In this document: piece after piece, positions 41,500 through 49,597 of the stretch
Layout: each line of letters opens with the position of its first letter
Numbering within the stretch: position 1 is the first letter of the stretch
Assembly: GCA_902494555.1 (NCBI GenBank)
Contig: CABUTR010000008.1
Span: forward strand, 16,156 to 80,155
DNA length: 64,000 nt
Direction of reading: 5' to 3'
From: an uncultured Collinsella sp.
GTDB lineage: Bacteria > Actinomycetota > Coriobacteriia > Coriobacteriales > Coriobacteriaceae
The notes under the pieces: generated by a model
The model's input: the letters and a program-made list of their open reading frames with translations, nothing else
What the model was told of the DNA's origin: nothing
Databases searched by the model: none
Translations under genes and position numbers: made by a program

Positions 41500-43125
41500 C
41501 TACTCCTTATCAAACGAAACATCGGCGACGGGAAGCTCAATCGTAAAGACCGAGCCGTGCGGGTCCGCCGCGGCAACCTCTATGCTACCGCCATGCGCCA
41601 GCACAATGGAGCGGCAGAGCGAAAGCCCCAGGCCAACGCTGCGGTGGCTGTCGGCCAGGCCATGGTTGGCGGTATAGAACGACTCAAAGATGCGTTCGCG
41701 ATCCTCGGGTGCGATGCCCGGACCATCATCGGCCACCGAGCACGCCACGCGTCCATCGTCGACGCTAATCGAAATCATGATATGCGAGCCTGCGGGCGTA
41801 TAGGTGATGGCGTTGTTCACCAGATTGACCACCAGCTGCACCATCAGGCGCGCATCGACGTTGACGAGCGCCGGCTCATCGCACGCCACCACCTTAAGGT
41901 CGTGCTCGCGCACGGCAGGGTTCACGTGGCGCAGCGCCTCCTCGACGATATCGTCCATGAGCTCGAGTGTGGTCGACAGGCGCATACCGCCACCCTCGAG
42001 CTTGGTGATGGCGAGCAGGTTCTCGACGGTGGCGTTGAGCCATTGCGCATCCGAGCGAATGGAAAGGAGCAGGCCGCGGCGCGTCTGGGCATCGAGCACC
42101 GCGGTGCCGGTCGAGCCCTGATCGAGCAGGACATCGGCGTTGCCCGAAATACTGGTGAGCGGCGTACGCAGATCGTGCGAGATGGAGCGCAGCAGGTTGG
42201 CGCGCAGCTGTTCGTTTTTGGCGAGCACCGCCGCCTCCTCGCGGGCCTCCATGGCGCGGGCGCGATCGAGTGCCAGCTCGCCTTCGCTCACGATGGCATC
42301 GGCAAGTGTTCGCTCCTCGTGCGTCAGCACGTCGGGCTCGGCAACGATAGCCAGCACGCCCACCACCGAGGCGGGGTCGCCCGAGCGCGCGAAGCCGTCG
42401 CCTGTGCGAACCGTCAGGTAGATGCCATAAAACGCCGAGCCGCCAAACGTGGCGTCGAGCGGCGTTCCCACATAGGCGGATGCCGAGAGCCGCGGCGGCA
42501 TCTGCGGCGCCAGTTCGTGCACCGGTGCGGCATCGCCCACGGCCGTGTATGTCGCACGCGGCAGCAGGTCATCGCCCTCGGCGTCGGCGCTGTACCACAC
42601 GACCGGACAGCCCGAAAGACGCGCCAGCTGCGTGGCCATGGCATGGACAATCTGCTGCTGATCGGCGCACCGCTGCAGCATGCGGTTGGTCTCGAGCACC
42701 ATATGCGTGCGGCGGTCGCTGGCGGCAGCCTGTGCCAAGGCACGGCGCAGGGCCAACGCAATCGAGCTCGACACAAGCGAGACCACGAACATGATGAAGA
42801 ACATGCCGGGATAGCCGCGGTCGATAAGCGACAGCGAGTAGCGCGGGTCGACAAACAAGAAGTTGTAGAGCGCCACGGCGGCAGCCGAGCTCAGCAAGCA
42901 ATACAGGCGACTCCAGGTAAAGAATGCGCACAGCTGAACGGCGAACACATAGACGATCATGATGCTCGGCGCGAGACCCGGATGGTCGAGCAGCGCGCCC
43001 ACAATCGTCGCCGCGACCAGCAGCCCCACCGATACGCAGGCGTCATACAGAGGAGTGCGGCGCGTCAGCGTTGTGCGCCGCCACCAAAAGCTATCGGCAA
43101 TATCGCCGTCCGTACGGACGTCCAT
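41500..43125 (-). CDS. Sensor histidine kinase, KdpD-like without the N-terminal KdpD domain
   Basis: A 541-residue kinase. After a 27-residue start come four transmembrane helices of the KdpD DUF4118 type (ACVSVGLLVAATIVGALLD, SIMIVYVFAVQLCAFF, RLYCLLSSAAAVALYNFLF with FVDPRYSL, FFIMFVVSLVSSSIALAL), a GAF-like region, then the H-box SISHDLRTPLT, N-box NLVNNAITYTP, G1 DDGPGIAPED and G2 GLGLSLC. The long N-terminal KdpD/Usp sensory part of classic KdpD is absent. The response regulator follows 4 bp downstream; kup lies upstream. Confidence 0.9.
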   Translation of the reverse strand: MDVRTDGDIADSFWWRRTTLTRRTPLYDACVSVGLLVAATIVGALLDHPGLAPSIMIVYVFAVQLCAFFTWSRLYCLLSSAAAVALYNFLFVDPRYSLSLIDRGYPGMFFIMFVVSLVSSSIALALRRALAQAAASDRRTHMVLETNRMLQRCADQQQIVHAMATQLARLSGCPVVWYSADAEGDDLLPRATYTAVGDAAPVHELAPQMPPRLSASAYVGTPLDATFGGSAFYGIYLTVRTGDGFARSGDPASVVGVLAIVAEPDVLTHEERTLADAIVSEGELALDRARAMEAREEAAVLAKNEQLRANLLRSISHDLRTPLTSISGNADVLLDQGSTGTAVLDAQTRRGLLLSIRSDAQWLNATVENLLAITKLEGGGMRLSTTLELMDDIVEEALRHVNPAVREHDLKVVACDEPALVNVDARLMVQLVVNLVNNAITYTPAGSHIMISISVDDGRVACSVADDGPGIAPEDRERIFESFYTANHGLADSHRSVGLGLSLCRSIVLAHGGSIEVAAADPHGSVFTIELPVADVSFDKE

Positions 43126-43153
43126 CAGTGCCCCGCCCCTCTCTCAAAAACAA

Positions 43154-43191
43154 AAACCACCACAAAGGGACAGGCACCTTTGTGGTGGTTT
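43154..43191. repeat. ACAAAGG palindrome with CCACCAC arms
   Basis: AAACCACCACAAAGG and CCTTTGTGGTGGTTT form a perfect 15-bp stem around GACAGGCA. The core (CAAAGGGACAG) is that of the GACAAAGGGA family, but the outer bases are CCACC/GGTGG. A partial extra copy of the right arm follows at about 43193-43206. Confidence 0.65.
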
Positions 43192-43236
43192 CCCTTGTGG
43201 TGGTTCCAAGTGTATAGCCTTTGCAACCGACGGTCG

Positions 43237-43431
43237 CTAGACAAACAGCACGTGCGCGAGCAGGGCACACACGCACACCGCTCCAAATACCAGTGCCACG
43301 ATCGAAATTACGCGATCGGCCATATCCATGTTGGCACGGTTCGTCAAAAACCGATCTTCGGCGGCGTCAGCGCGTGCCTCACGTACCAGCTCGGCAACCA
43401 CCTCGCGGCCATCAAGCATCTTTGCATCCAT
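43237..43431 (-). CDS. Small single-pass membrane protein
   Basis: A 64-residue protein starting at MDAKMLDGREV. GGGGAGG lies 5 bases before the ATG at 43431, a better start than an upstream Met at 43461. The N-terminal half is charged and helical (VAELVREARADAAEDRFL), the C-terminal half a single membrane helix (ISIVALVFGAVCVCALLAHVLFV). It lies between kup and the kinase on the same strand, so it may be an accessory of the potassium system; no family was recognised. Confidence 0.6.
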   Translation of the reverse strand: MDAKMLDGREVVAELVREARADAAEDRFLTNRANMDMADRVISIVALVFGAVCVCALLAHVLFV

Positions 43432-43492
43432 GTTTGCCTCCCCGGTCTCAATCTTGTCCATCGAAAACCAACTCCGTGCAACCCGTCGGCGC

Positions 43493-45520
43493 CTACGGCC
43501 GCTCGTTGGGGGCCAGGCGCTGCATCTTGTTCACGGCCTTGAACTTGGTGAACAGCGGCACGTACTCAAAGCTCACGTTGGAGTTCTCCAGGCCGTACCA
43601 GCGTGCAGGCGTGCCGGCGGCGCGGCGGATGATGTACTTGAGCGTGATGGCCGTACGCTCGCTCGGCTCCACATCGCTTTCGGGCGCCAGAAGCTTACGG
43701 ATCAGGACGAACTTGAACGTACCGATGTTGCCCGGATCCTTGTAGACCGAGTAGTCATGCGTCTGCGCCGGCAGCTCGCCGGTGGCAGCCAGGTCCTGAA
43801 CGACCTGACGCAGATAGGCATTGACGCGCTGGTTGATCTTGTAGCCCAGGTACAGATGCACGCGGAACACGTAGTCGGTGCCGAACGTCTCGACCGAATA
43901 GGCAAAGGTATGCGGCTCATCCATGGTCTCGACATTCACGAACCACCAGGCACGAGCGCGCTTGGGATGCTTGTCCAAGATCGAGTAGACGATATCACGG
44001 TCAATGTAATCGGTATGGGTGTCCTTGGTCAGGTACACGATGTTGTCGCTCATGCGCTCATAGCGATCGTCGTCGCGCAGGCGCTTGAGCTGCGGCAGGT
44101 AGCTGCGCAGCGGCAGCAGCGTAAACTGGCGCTGCTCGACCGCCGTGCCGTTGTACCAGCACACCATAATGCCCATGATGAGTGCAGCCATGAGGATGGT
44201 GAAGTAGCCGCCGTGGAAGAACTTGGTGAGCGAGCTCACGAAGAAGAAGCCTTCGAGCAAAAGGAAGAAGGCCGCGAAGATCCACGGAGCAACCTTGAGC
44301 TTGCGCTCCTCGTGCAGGTAGAAGAAGAGCAGCAGCGTGGTGCACATCATAGTCAGCGTAATGGCAAGGCCGTAGGCGGCTTCCATATGCGCCGAGTTCT
44401 GGAACAGCAGCACCACGATGACGCAGCCGACAAGCATGACGTTGTTGACCATGGGGATGTAGAGCTGGCCCTTGGTCTCGGCAGGGTAGAAGACCTGCAT
44501 GTGCGGCATGAGGTCCAGGCGGCTGGCCTCGGACACCAGCGAGAATGCGCCGGTGATGAGCGCCTGCGAGGCAATGATGGCCGCGACGGTGGAAAGGCCT
44601 ACGGCAAACGGGCGCAGGCCCGGGGCGAGCATCTGGTAGAACGGGTTGAGATCGGCAATGCCCATGAGCTCGGGGTTGGCAGCGTTGTTCATAAGCCAAG
44701 CGCCCTGGCCCATATAGGAAAGCAGCAGGCAGCACTTAACGAACGGCCAGGTAGCGTAGATGTTGCCGCGGCCGACGTGGCCCATGTCGGAGTAGAGCGC
44801 CTCGGCACCGGTGGTGGCGAGGAAGCAGCTGCCCAGAATCATGATGCCCGCGTGGTTGTTGGGGCTCAGCAAAAAGGCGATGCCGCGCACCGGGTTGAGG
44901 CACAGCAGCACGGCGGGGTGCTGGAAGACAAAGAACAGACCCGTGCCGCCCAGGAACAGGAACCACAGCGTCATGATGGGGCCAAAGGCGTGACCGATCT
45001 TGGCCGTACCGATGCGCTGTACCAAGAAGAGCGCGATGATGATGGCGAGCGTAATGGCGACGACGCGGCCCTGATCATCGCCCAGCACGGCATGGACCGC
45101 CGGGATAGTGCGCAGGCCCTCGATGGCCGTGGTAACGGTAACGGCCGGCGTCAGGATGCCGTCGGCGAGCAGCGCGGCGCCACCCAGCATGGCGGGGATG
45201 ATAAGCCACTTGCCGCAGCGCTTGACCAGGCTGTACAGGGCAAAGATGCCGCCCTCACCATGGTTATCGGCGCGCAGCGAGATGAGCACATACTTGATGG
45301 TGGTCAGCAGCGTGACCGTCCACACGACAAGGGAGAGCGCGCCGAGCACGAACTCCTCCGTGACGCTTCCGATGCCGCCGTTGCCGGCAACGAGCGCCTT
45401 GGTTACATACATGGGGCTGGTGCCGATATCACCATACACCACGCCCAGCGTGACGAGCATCGCCGAGATGCTCACAGGAATCGCAGCGTGCGAGGCTGCC
45501 TCCTTGGCCTTTTGTTCCAT
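43493..45520 (-). CDS. kup: Kup potassium uptake permease
   Basis: A 675-residue K+/H+ symporter. It opens with LGVVYGDIGTSPMYVTKAL, the family signature, has 12 predicted membrane helices to about residue 440 (including EGGIFALYSLVKR and DGILTPAVTVTTAIEGL) and a soluble C-terminal domain. The ATG at 45520 has GGGAGG upstream, and TATAAT at 45556-45561 on the minus strand is a plausible -10. The short 5' region has no room for a typical ydaO-type c-di-AMP riboswitch. Two-component genes follow downstream. Confidence 0.93.
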   Translation of the reverse strand: MEQKAKEAASHAAIPVSISAMLVTLGVVYGDIGTSPMYVTKALVAGNGGIGSVTEEFVLGALSLVVWTVTLLTTIKYVLISLRADNHGEGGIFALYSLVKRCGKWLIIPAMLGGAALLADGILTPAVTVTTAIEGLRTIPAVHAVLGDDQGRVVAITLAIIIALFLVQRIGTAKIGHAFGPIMTLWFLFLGGTGLFFVFQHPAVLLCLNPVRGIAFLLSPNNHAGIMILGSCFLATTGAEALYSDMGHVGRGNIYATWPFVKCCLLLSYMGQGAWLMNNAANPELMGIADLNPFYQMLAPGLRPFAVGLSTVAAIIASQALITGAFSLVSEASRLDLMPHMQVFYPAETKGQLYIPMVNNVMLVGCVIVVLLFQNSAHMEAAYGLAITLTMMCTTLLLFFYLHEERKLKVAPWIFAAFFLLLEGFFFVSSLTKFFHGGYFTILMAALIMGIMVCWYNGTAVEQRQFTLLPLRSYLPQLKRLRDDDRYERMSDNIVYLTKDTHTDYIDRDIVYSILDKHPKRARAWWFVNVETMDEPHTFAYSVETFGTDYVFRVHLYLGYKINQRVNAYLRQVVQDLAATGELPAQTHDYSVYKDPGNIGTFKFVLIRKLLAPESDVEPSERTAITLKYIIRRAAGTPARWYGLENSNVSFEYVPLFTKFKAVNKMQRLAPNERP

Positions 45521-45643
45521 AAGCCGGTTTCCTCCCAACTTTAATGTTCGAAGGGATTATAGGTAATCGGCCCATGTTTTAATGCACTGTTTTCCCAGCT
45601 AGATAAAGATTTATACAGTCTTTAGGCTACCGCGGCGATATGG

Positions 45644-45676
45644 AATGCGGCAAAGGGACTGTCCCTTTGTCACATT
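45644..45676. repeat. GACAAAGGGA palindrome, copy 5
   Basis: AATGCGGCAAAGGGA, CTG and TCCCTTTGTCACATT. It ends 2 bp from the stop codon of the nitroreductase gene. Confidence 0.7.
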
Positions 45677-45678
45677 CG

Positions 45679-46527
45679 TCATTTTCCAAGCCAATTTTTG
45701 AACCACCACTCCATGGAGCGGCTCATCTCGGCCATAAAGGGACTGGTGTGTTTGCGGGCGTAGATATCCACCACGCGCTCGCCCACCTCGCGGGCATGCG
45801 GGCGAAACATCGCGTCCATCTCGGCCACCTGCGCGTCCATGGTCGCAGCATCGGCGCGGCAGTAGCGCTCCTCGTGCACCAGGTTCACCACAGGATGCGC
45901 AATGGCCGGACGCTCCTTACGGGGCGTGCCGATGATGAGCATCGACAGCGGCATGGTATAGGGCGGCAGATCGAGCAGCTCGGCAACTTCCTCGGCATTC
46001 TCGACGATATCACCGATGTAGCAGCTCCCCAGCCCCAGGGCTTCGGCGGCAACCACGGCGTTTTGCGCGGCGATCACGGCATCCTGCGCCGCGATGGCAA
46101 AGTCGCCCAAACCCGGCGCGCGGCGGGGCGCCTTGCCCGTGCGCTCGACAAACTCGGGCTCAAAGCAACCCACATGCTCAAACAGATCGATCCACTTGGC
46201 ATAGTCGACCACAAATATAAGTGCCCAGGGCGCCTTGGCGATCATGGGCTGGTGATCGCACAGGTCGGCCAGACGATCGAGCGTGGCCTGTTCGCGAATG
46301 CTTACGATGGAGTACATCATCATGGCGCCTGCCGACGGCGCACGGCTCGCCGCATGCAGGATCGCCGCCCGCTGCTCGTCGGTCACCGCCACGGGACGAT
46401 CGTCGTCATCACGCGCGAAGGCACGCGTGGAGGAACGGTGCTCCAACGTGTCCAGCACCGCATTGCCCGTGGTCTCGACCGGATAGCCACACGTATCCAC
46501 AGCCTTGGTGCAAACCTGCTCGTTCAT
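45679..46527 (-). CDS. Nitroreductase family flavoprotein
   Basis: A 282-residue FMN-dependent NAD(P)H oxidoreductase. The N-terminal HRSSTRAF motif binds FMN, SRAPSAGAMMMYSIV follows, and the second FMN region is AAEALGLGSCYIGDI near residue 160; TPRKERPAIAHPVVNLVHEERY resembles NfsA-type proteins. It may reduce nitro or quinone compounds. The ATG at 46527 follows GAGGATGA. It is divergent from the LtaS-like gene. Confidence 0.85.
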   Translation of the reverse strand: MNEQVCTKAVDTCGYPVETTGNAVLDTLEHRSSTRAFARDDDDRPVAVTDEQRAAILHAASRAPSAGAMMMYSIVSIREQATLDRLADLCDHQPMIAKAPWALIFVVDYAKWIDLFEHVGCFEPEFVERTGKAPRRAPGLGDFAIAAQDAVIAAQNAVVAAEALGLGSCYIGDIVENAEEVAELLDLPPYTMPLSMLIIGTPRKERPAIAHPVVNLVHEERYCRADAATMDAQVAEMDAMFRPHAREVGERVVDIYARKHTSPFMAEMSRSMEWWFKNWLGK

Positions 46528-46740
46528 CGCCTCATCCTCGCTAATTCTTTAAGAAGCCTTTACGTTTCCGTGTAATTCCCGTCCATTATCGCGCAGGTCG
46601 CCACTACATTGCGCCACACCGCCACACGTGCGCGTTAATATGGCTGGTTGTTGTGCGCAGACACCAATTGCAGCGCATATCTTGGTAACAATCGGGTAAA
46701 CCCCCGCTTTCGTACGTTTTAGTTTGTGAGGAGTCTCAGC

Positions 46741-49041
46741 ATGTTCGCTGCCGCCATCTCGCTCGTCGGTCTTGCGGCGACCGTCTACCTTGTCTTGCGC
46801 GAGGCCAAGGCCATTCGCGCTCAGTCGGGCACCGTTGCCAAAAGCGCTCTTGGGTGGAGCATCGCCTTCGGCCTGTTCCAGGTCTTTTTGACTATTTGGG
46901 GCGCCGTGGGCCTCGTCGCTCAAAACGAGCCGCTCGCCTTTGTGATGCTCATCCTGACCAACGCCATCCTCACCGGCTGCGCTTGGGCCAGCATCGCACG
47001 CGACCGCATCGCCCCGCGCGTCTTTGCGTTCGCCGCGCCCGACGCCCCCGCCCCCACCGGCAAGCTCGCCCGCCTGCGCGGCGCCTTTGTGGGCAAACCG
47101 CTCGTCGCCGCCGTCCTGTGCCTGCTGCTCGCCGGCGTCTTTGCGCTGCTGGGCATGGAGGTCTCGTCCAACCACGACTTTACTTGGGTCTACCCCCTAT
47201 GCATCCTGCTCGAGTGGGCCATCATCACCACGCTCATGGTCGGCCTGTTCTTCCTGTTCCAGCGCCACGGCGCAGCTTCCGCGGTCCTGGCCTTTGCCCT
47301 CTTTGTCCTGGGCATTGCCGAGTTCTTCGTCATCACGTTTAAATCCATGCCCATCCAGCCGGGCGACCTTTCGGCCATCTCCACCGCCGCCGCGGTCGCC
47401 GGCACCGGCTACACCTTCTCGATCTCGCTGTTCTGCGTGCTGTCCATGGGCTTTACCGCCATCGCCATGCTGCTGTGCGAGTACGCCGGCCTGGTAGCAC
47501 CGCACCGTCAGAAGGGTGCCGCCAACGCCAAGCGTATGCTGCTCACCAACCTGCTCGTGGCAGTGCTGTGCCTGGGCGGCGTAACCGCGCATGTCACGCT
47601 CATCGACTACTACAACACCCTCGGCATCACCGTCTACACCTGGCGCCCGCTCGAGAGCTACTGGCGCGAGGGCTACCTGCCCGCCTTTATTAGTGCGGCG
47701 CAGTCCATCAAGCCGCCCAAACCCGCCGACTACTCCGTCGACGATGCCAAGGCCACGCTCAAAAAGTACGCCAAGGCCTACGACAAGTCCGACGCGGCCA
47801 AGAGCGACGAGCGCGCCGCCGCAAAGGAGCAGTTCGACAGCGAGAAGCCCACGGTCATCGCCATCATGAACGAGACCTTCTCAGACCTTTCGATCTACCA
47901 GAACATGCGCGCCGGCTACGAGGGCCCGCAGTACTTTAAGAGCCTGTCCAACTGCCTCAGCCGCGGCAAGCTCTACGTGAGTGCCTACGGCGGCGGCACC
48001 GCCAATACCGAGTTTGAGTTTATGACCGGCAACTCCATGGCCAACCTGGGCTCGGGTGTGTACCCCTACACCATCTACAACATGGAAACGACCGGGAATC
48101 TGGCAGAGCAGTTCAAGTCGCTCGGATATTCCACCACGGCCATGCACCCCAACCACGCGACCAACTGGAACCGCGAGAACGTCTACAAGGACTTTGGCTT
48201 TGACCAGTTCCTGTCCATCAACGACTTCCAGGGAGCCGACACCCTGCGCGGCATGGTGACCGACCAGGCTACCTACGACAAGATTCTTGAGCTGCTCGAC
48301 CAGAACGCCGATCCGCAGTTTATCTTCGACGTGACCATGCAGAACCACTCGGGCTACGACACGGGCCTGCTGCCGGTCGACAAGCAGATGCACCTGAATA
48401 TCGACACGACCGATCTGGACGCCAAGACCGTCGAGGACGGCACGCTGTCCGATGTCGACGAGTATGTCTCGTGCATCGAGCAGTCCGACCAGGCGCTTCG
48501 CTACTTCCTCAACGCCCTGAGCAAGCTCGACCGTAAGGTAGTCGTGGTGTTCTGGGGCGACCACCAGCCTTTCTTCCCGTCCAAGTTCAACGATAAGTGG
48601 TTTACCGGCGAGGACGATGCCACGCACCAGGAACGTCTGTGGCAGACCGACTACATCATCTGGGCCAACTACGACGTTGCCGGCTGCGACCAGACGAGTG
48701 AGGTCGACGACCTGTCCACCAACTACCTGTCCACGCAGCTCATGCAGCTGATTGGCGCCCCGCTGACTGACTACCAGAAAGCGCACATGACGCTGCGCGA
48801 GTCGCTGCCCGCTATCAACTCGGTCGGCTACGAGGACGCCAGCCTGCGTTGGGCGCTCTCCTCCAACGTCACCGGTGACGACGCCGAAGCCGCAGCCGCC
48901 ACCAAGGCGCGCGAGGATTACGCCAAGATGCAGTACTACGAGATGTTCCGCGACGGCAAGAACGTGTACACCGAGCACTTCCAGACCGAGGCCAACGAGA
49001 CCGACCCCAACCTGGCACCGGGTACGACCAAGATCAAGTAG
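46741..49041 (+). CDS. LtaS-like membrane sulfatase-fold phosphoglycerol transferase
   Basis: A 766-residue protein. The N-terminal ~300 residues hold about seven membrane helices; the rest is an outside alkaline-phosphatase-fold domain. Metal and catalytic residues typical of LtaS/OpgB-type enzymes are visible: IAIMNETFSDLSIY (Glu), GGGTANTEFEFMTG (nucleophile Thr) and VVVFWGDHQPFFPS (Asp-His). It probably adds glycerol phosphate to a surface glycolipid or glycan. GAGGAG lies 7 bases before the ATG at 46741; a GTG at 46726 is less likely. The membrane part is longer than in LtaS. Confidence 0.85.
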   Translation: MFAAAISLVGLAATVYLVLREAKAIRAQSGTVAKSALGWSIAFGLFQVFLTIWGAVGLVAQNEPLAFVMLILTNAILTGCAWASIARDRIAPRVFAFAAPDAPAPTGKLARLRGAFVGKPLVAAVLCLLLAGVFALLGMEVSSNHDFTWVYPLCILLEWAIITTLMVGLFFLFQRHGAASAVLAFALFVLGIAEFFVITFKSMPIQPGDLSAISTAAAVAGTGYTFSISLFCVLSMGFTAIAMLLCEYAGLVAPHRQKGAANAKRMLLTNLLVAVLCLGGVTAHVTLIDYYNTLGITVYTWRPLESYWREGYLPAFISAAQSIKPPKPADYSVDDAKATLKKYAKAYDKSDAAKSDERAAAKEQFDSEKPTVIAIMNETFSDLSIYQNMRAGYEGPQYFKSLSNCLSRGKLYVSAYGGGTANTEFEFMTGNSMANLGSGVYPYTIYNMETTGNLAEQFKSLGYSTTAMHPNHATNWNRENVYKDFGFDQFLSINDFQGADTLRGMVTDQATYDKILELLDQNADPQFIFDVTMQNHSGYDTGLLPVDKQMHLNIDTTDLDAKTVEDGTLSDVDEYVSCIEQSDQALRYFLNALSKLDRKVVVVFWGDHQPFFPSKFNDKWFTGEDDATHQERLWQTDYIIWANYDVAGCDQTSEVDDLSTNYLSTQLMQLIGAPLTDYQKAHMTLRESLPAINSVGYEDASLRWALSSNVTGDDAEAAAATKAREDYAKMQYYEMFRDGKNVYTEHFQTEANETDPNLAPGTTKIK

Positions 49042-49061
49042 CGGGTCGCTCATAACTGAAA

Positions 49062-49191
49062 CGTCTGTCCGGGCGGAGGTATGTAAGGCTCCCTGCTCGG
49101 ACAGTCCTGCGCAAGACGGAGGCCACATTAAGTGGCCTCCTTTGCGTGCGGAACTCGCGATGAACCTTATATGCCTCCGCCCGGACAGACG
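49062..49191. repeat. Structured repeat family C, copy 1
   Basis: The outer stem CGTCTGTCCGGGCGGAGG (49062-49079) pairs perfectly with 49174-49191 and continues as TATGTAAGG/CCTTATATG. Inside, GGAGGCCAC and GTGGCCTCC form a hairpin (49118-49140). The ~78-nt core is almost identical, in the opposite orientation, to 54341-54417, with GGAGGCC/GGCCTCC there changed to GAAGGCC/GGCCTTC. It begins 20 bp after the LtaS-like stop. Confidence 0.75.
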
Positions 49192-49243
49192 CCCTGTTGT
49201 TGGAGCGTGGCTTGTCTTGGGTGTATCGCCGAACATATATAAG

Positions 49244-49283
49244 TTGAAGGCCACGTTATGTGGCCTTCTTTGTTTGCGGAAAG
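49244..49283. repeat. Structured repeat family C, partial copy
   Basis: GAAGGCCAC and GTGGCCTTC form the central hairpin, followed by TTTG and TTGCGGA as in copy 1 (TTTGCGTGCGGA). The outer stem is missing and the sequence runs into the hairpin array. Confidence 0.55.
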
Positions 49284-49508
49284 TGTGTCCCGAAATTCTT
49301 GTCTGGAATGGGATGCAGTTTCCGCTTGGGACCCGATTGGGAAAGTTCATCCCATTTCTCGGTCTAATTATGGGACGCAGTTTCCCGTTGAGGACCCTTT
49401 GGGAAAGTGCGTCCCGGTCTGGGCGCTCAAACTGGGATGGATTTTCCGGATGAGGGCTTGACGGAAAATGTGTCCCGTTCCGGGCGCTAATTGTGGGATG
49501 CAGTTTCC
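49278..49508. repeat. 62-bp-period hairpin array, downstream of the surface-protein gene
   Basis: Four 46-bp hairpin units start at 49278, 49340, 49402 and 49463. Each reads GGAAA-x-TGcgTCCC, a loop of about 18 nt, then GGGAyGCA-x-TTTCC, separated by about 16-bp spacers that themselves resemble one another (cgTTGAGgaCCcTTTG type). The same unit and period occur upstream of the gene at 53810-54275. Confidence 0.85.
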
Positions 49509-49532
49509 GCTTGCGGAGTCTCCACTCAACAG

Positions 49533-49570
49533 AAAACCCGGGTGGCCTGTTTTTTGGCTACCCGGGTTTT
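49533..49570. terminator. Terminator after the surface-protein gene
   Basis: AAAACCCGGGT and ACCCGGGTTTT with GGCC/GGC pairing between them form a strong stem flanked by A and T runs. On the minus strand it ends the 1362-residue protein gene and stands between that gene and the hairpin array. Confidence 0.8.
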
Positions 49571-49597
49571 TGGGTTGTCGATATGTTCGACTGGCTA

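Noticed and set aside
45521..45643. c-di-AMP (ydaO-type) riboswitch before kup
   Set aside because: Only about 120 bases separate kup from the repeat and nitroreductase end, and the conserved ydaO sequence blocks are not seen.
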